From Bacteroidales bacterium (GTDB lineage Bacteria; Bacteroidota; Bacteroidia; Bacteroidales; UBA1715): DNA of 16,269 nt. The DNA lies in contig JAFZTG010000137.1 in assembly GCA_017618935.1 (NCBI GenBank), positions 1 through 16,269 of the forward strand, read 5' to 3'. This document shows, one piece after another, positions 15,043-16,269 of the stretch (the first letter of the stretch is position 1; each line of letters begins with the position of its first letter). The notes below the pieces were generated by a model. That model worked only from the letters and a program-made list of their open reading frames with translations, did not search any database and had not been told where the DNA came from. Made by a program: the position numbers and the translations under genes.

Positions 15043-15070
15043 AGAGACGCCCCAATGTGACGTCTCTACA
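15043..15070 (-). repeat. Single REP-like palindrome abutting the alaS stop codon
   Basis: AGAGACG at 15043-15049 pairs with CGTCTCT at 15061-15067, with two further inner pairs and a three-base centre. Read on the minus strand it starts GTAG, then AGAC, then GTCACATTGGGGC, then GTCT. The left copy of the pair near 10601 reads GTAG, GGCT, GTCACAATGTGGC, AGCC. The core is shared at 11 of 13 positions while the four-base arms differ but stay complementary. One base separates it from the alaS stop. No T run follows, so it is not a standard terminator. Confidence 0.7.
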
Positions 15071-15071
15071 A

Positions 15072-16269
15072 TTATATCTCGTTGATTCTATTCTTTACCA
15101 ACTGCAATGCGGTAGGAATTCCTTGCGGATTCTTTCCTCCTGCCGTTGCGAAGAATGGCTGACCACCGCCACCGCCGGCAATTTCTTTTGCCATCAGTTT
15201 TATCAGTTCTTGCGCTGTCAGCTTGTAATCGTCGATAACATCTTGCGAAACGGCTACGCATACGTTTGCCTTGCCATCAACATTCGCTGCCAAAACAACA
15301 ACGAACGACGACAAACTGTTTTTCAAACTAAACGCAATGTCTTTCAATGCATTGGCATTCGATGCGGAGATTTCCTTCACAACCAACGAAATGTTGTTTT
15401 TCGATTCTACCGATTTCAACAATTCGTTTGCCACCTGTTGCGTTTGTTGTTTTTCGAATGCTTCAAGTTGTTTTTGCAGTTTTGCATTCTCTGCAACAAG
15501 TTGTTCTACCTGTTTCGTCAGATTTACTGGGTTCTTCAGCAATTCTTTTATAGTTGCAATTGTGTCAACTTGTTCGAAAATGAATTTCTCCGCATTATCG
15601 GATGTTACAGCCTCAATACGACGGATTCCTGCTGCAATGGCACTTTCGGAAACGATTTTGAAGAAACCGATTTTTCCCGTTGACGAAATATGTGTACCAC
15701 CACACAATTCCATTGAATCGCCAAATTTAATAACACGGACTTTGTCGCCATATTTTTCGCCAAACAACGCCTTTGCACCCATCGCCTTTGCCTCGTTGAT
15801 AGGCATATCGCGATATTCCTGCAATGCATAATCAGAACGAATCAATTGATTTACAATTTGTTCCGTCTTACGAATTTCTTCGTCGGTCATTTTTTGGAAA
15901 TGAGAGAAGTCGAAACGTAGATGTTCCGGCGTAACCAACGAACCTTTTTGTTCAACGTGCGAGCCAAGAACTTGTTGCAACGCAAATTGCAGTAAGTGCG
16001 TTGCCGAGTGGTTACATTCCGTCAATTCGCGTGACTTGGTATTTACTACTGCATTGAATTCAGTATCAAGCGTTTCAGGAAGTTTTTCACACAAATGGAC
16101 AATAAGACCATTTTCGCGAACAGTGTCAACTATCGTAGTTTTTACGCCGTTTGCCTCAATATATCCTTTATCACCAACCTGACCACCCATTTCGCCATAG
16201 AACGGAGTCTTGTCGAATACCAATTGGTACAAGGTCTTGCCTTTTGCCGTTACCTGACGATATTTCACT
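15072..16269 (-). CDS. alaS: Alanyl-tRNA synthetase, C-terminal part (5' end beyond the window)
   Basis: About 398 residues of the C-terminal part are present and the gene continues past the right edge, so the aminoacylation domain is not seen. AlaRS charges tRNA-Ala and hydrolyses mischarged Ser- and Gly-tRNA-Ala. Numbered from the first complete codon, FYGEMGGQVGD (23-33) leads into the editing domain. Its zinc ligands are HSATH (His87, His91) and CGGTH (Cys189, His193). A coiled-coil stretch spans about 245-290. The C-Ala/DHHA1 domain ends with GGGGGQPFFATAGG at 365-378. All editing motifs look intact. The first codon in view is GTG (Val, internal), not a start. The stop TAA at 15074-15072 is followed almost at once by a REP-like palindrome. 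Confidence 0.96.
   Translation of the reverse strand, partial: VKYRQVTAKGKTLYQLVFDKTPFYGEMGGQVGDKGYIEANGVKTTIVDTVRENGLIVHLCEKLPETLDTEFNAVVNTKSRELTECNHSATHLLQFALQQVLGSHVEQKGSLVTPEHLRFDFSHFQKMTDEEIRKTEQIVNQLIRSDYALQEYRDMPINEAKAMGAKALFGEKYGDKVRVIKFGDSMELCGGTHISSTGKIGFFKIVSESAIAAGIRRIEAVTSDNAEKFIFEQVDTIATIKELLKNPVNLTKQVEQLVAENAKLQKQLEAFEKQQTQQVANELLKSVESKNNISLVVKEISASNANALKDIAFSLKNSLSSFVVVLAANVDGKANVCVAVSQDVIDDYKLTAQELIKLMAKEIAGGGGGQPFFATAGGKNPQGIPTALQLVKNRINEI

Noticed and set aside
10601..15070. Composite transposon carrying the T9SS-protein gene
   Set aside because: The flanking repeats are short hairpins, not insertion sequences. No transposase or target-site duplication was seen.
15057..15683. 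Open frame of 208 codons on the plus strand
   Set aside because: It is antisense to alaS, Cys/Phe-rich and low in complexity, which is typical of a shadow frame.

Overview
The window looks like chromosomal core sequence from a member of the Bacteroidota, most likely Bacteroidales. It is AT-rich with little Shine-Dalgarno signal. Several promoters fit the Bacteroidota primary-sigma consensus (TTTG, about 19-20 nt, TAnnTTTG). There is a YidC of the Bacteroidota length (624 aa) and a secreted protein ending in a type IX secretion (T9SS) sorting domain. Species cannot be fixed from the sequence alone.

Left part (1-4036): a tRNA-Met(CAU) with its own promoter and a terminator faces a minus-strand operon, yidC - FKBP-type lipoprotein - nrnA (spacings 22 and 8 nt). 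It combines inner-membrane protein insertion, an extracytoplasmic peptidyl-prolyl isomerase-like lipoprotein and nanoRNA/pAp turnover. A well-matched promoter lies upstream of yidC. An AlkD-like DNA glycosylase gene diverges from it (4128-4826).

Middle part (4838-10573): on the minus strand, an outer-membrane protein built from two tandem beta-barrel repeats precedes a membrane-bound UDP-sugar 4,6-dehydratase of the FlaA1/WbpM/CapD type, 38 nt apart. Both belong to the cell envelope. Transketolase diverges from this pair on the plus strand and ends in a strong intrinsic terminator.

Right part (10601-16269): a 1387-aa secreted T9SS substrate with six GLUG-like repeats lies between transketolase and the 3' part of alaS, which runs off the right edge. 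The two gaps around it hold members of one palindromic repeat family: an inverted pair at 10601-10669 and a single copy at 15043-15070 that stops 1 nt short of the alaS stop codon. The copies share a core while their outer arms differ with compensatory changes. They look like REP/REPIN-type elements, and I regard them as the least explained signal here. No CRISPR array, insertion sequence, integrase or phage gene was seen, and no gap between genes exceeds 300 bases.
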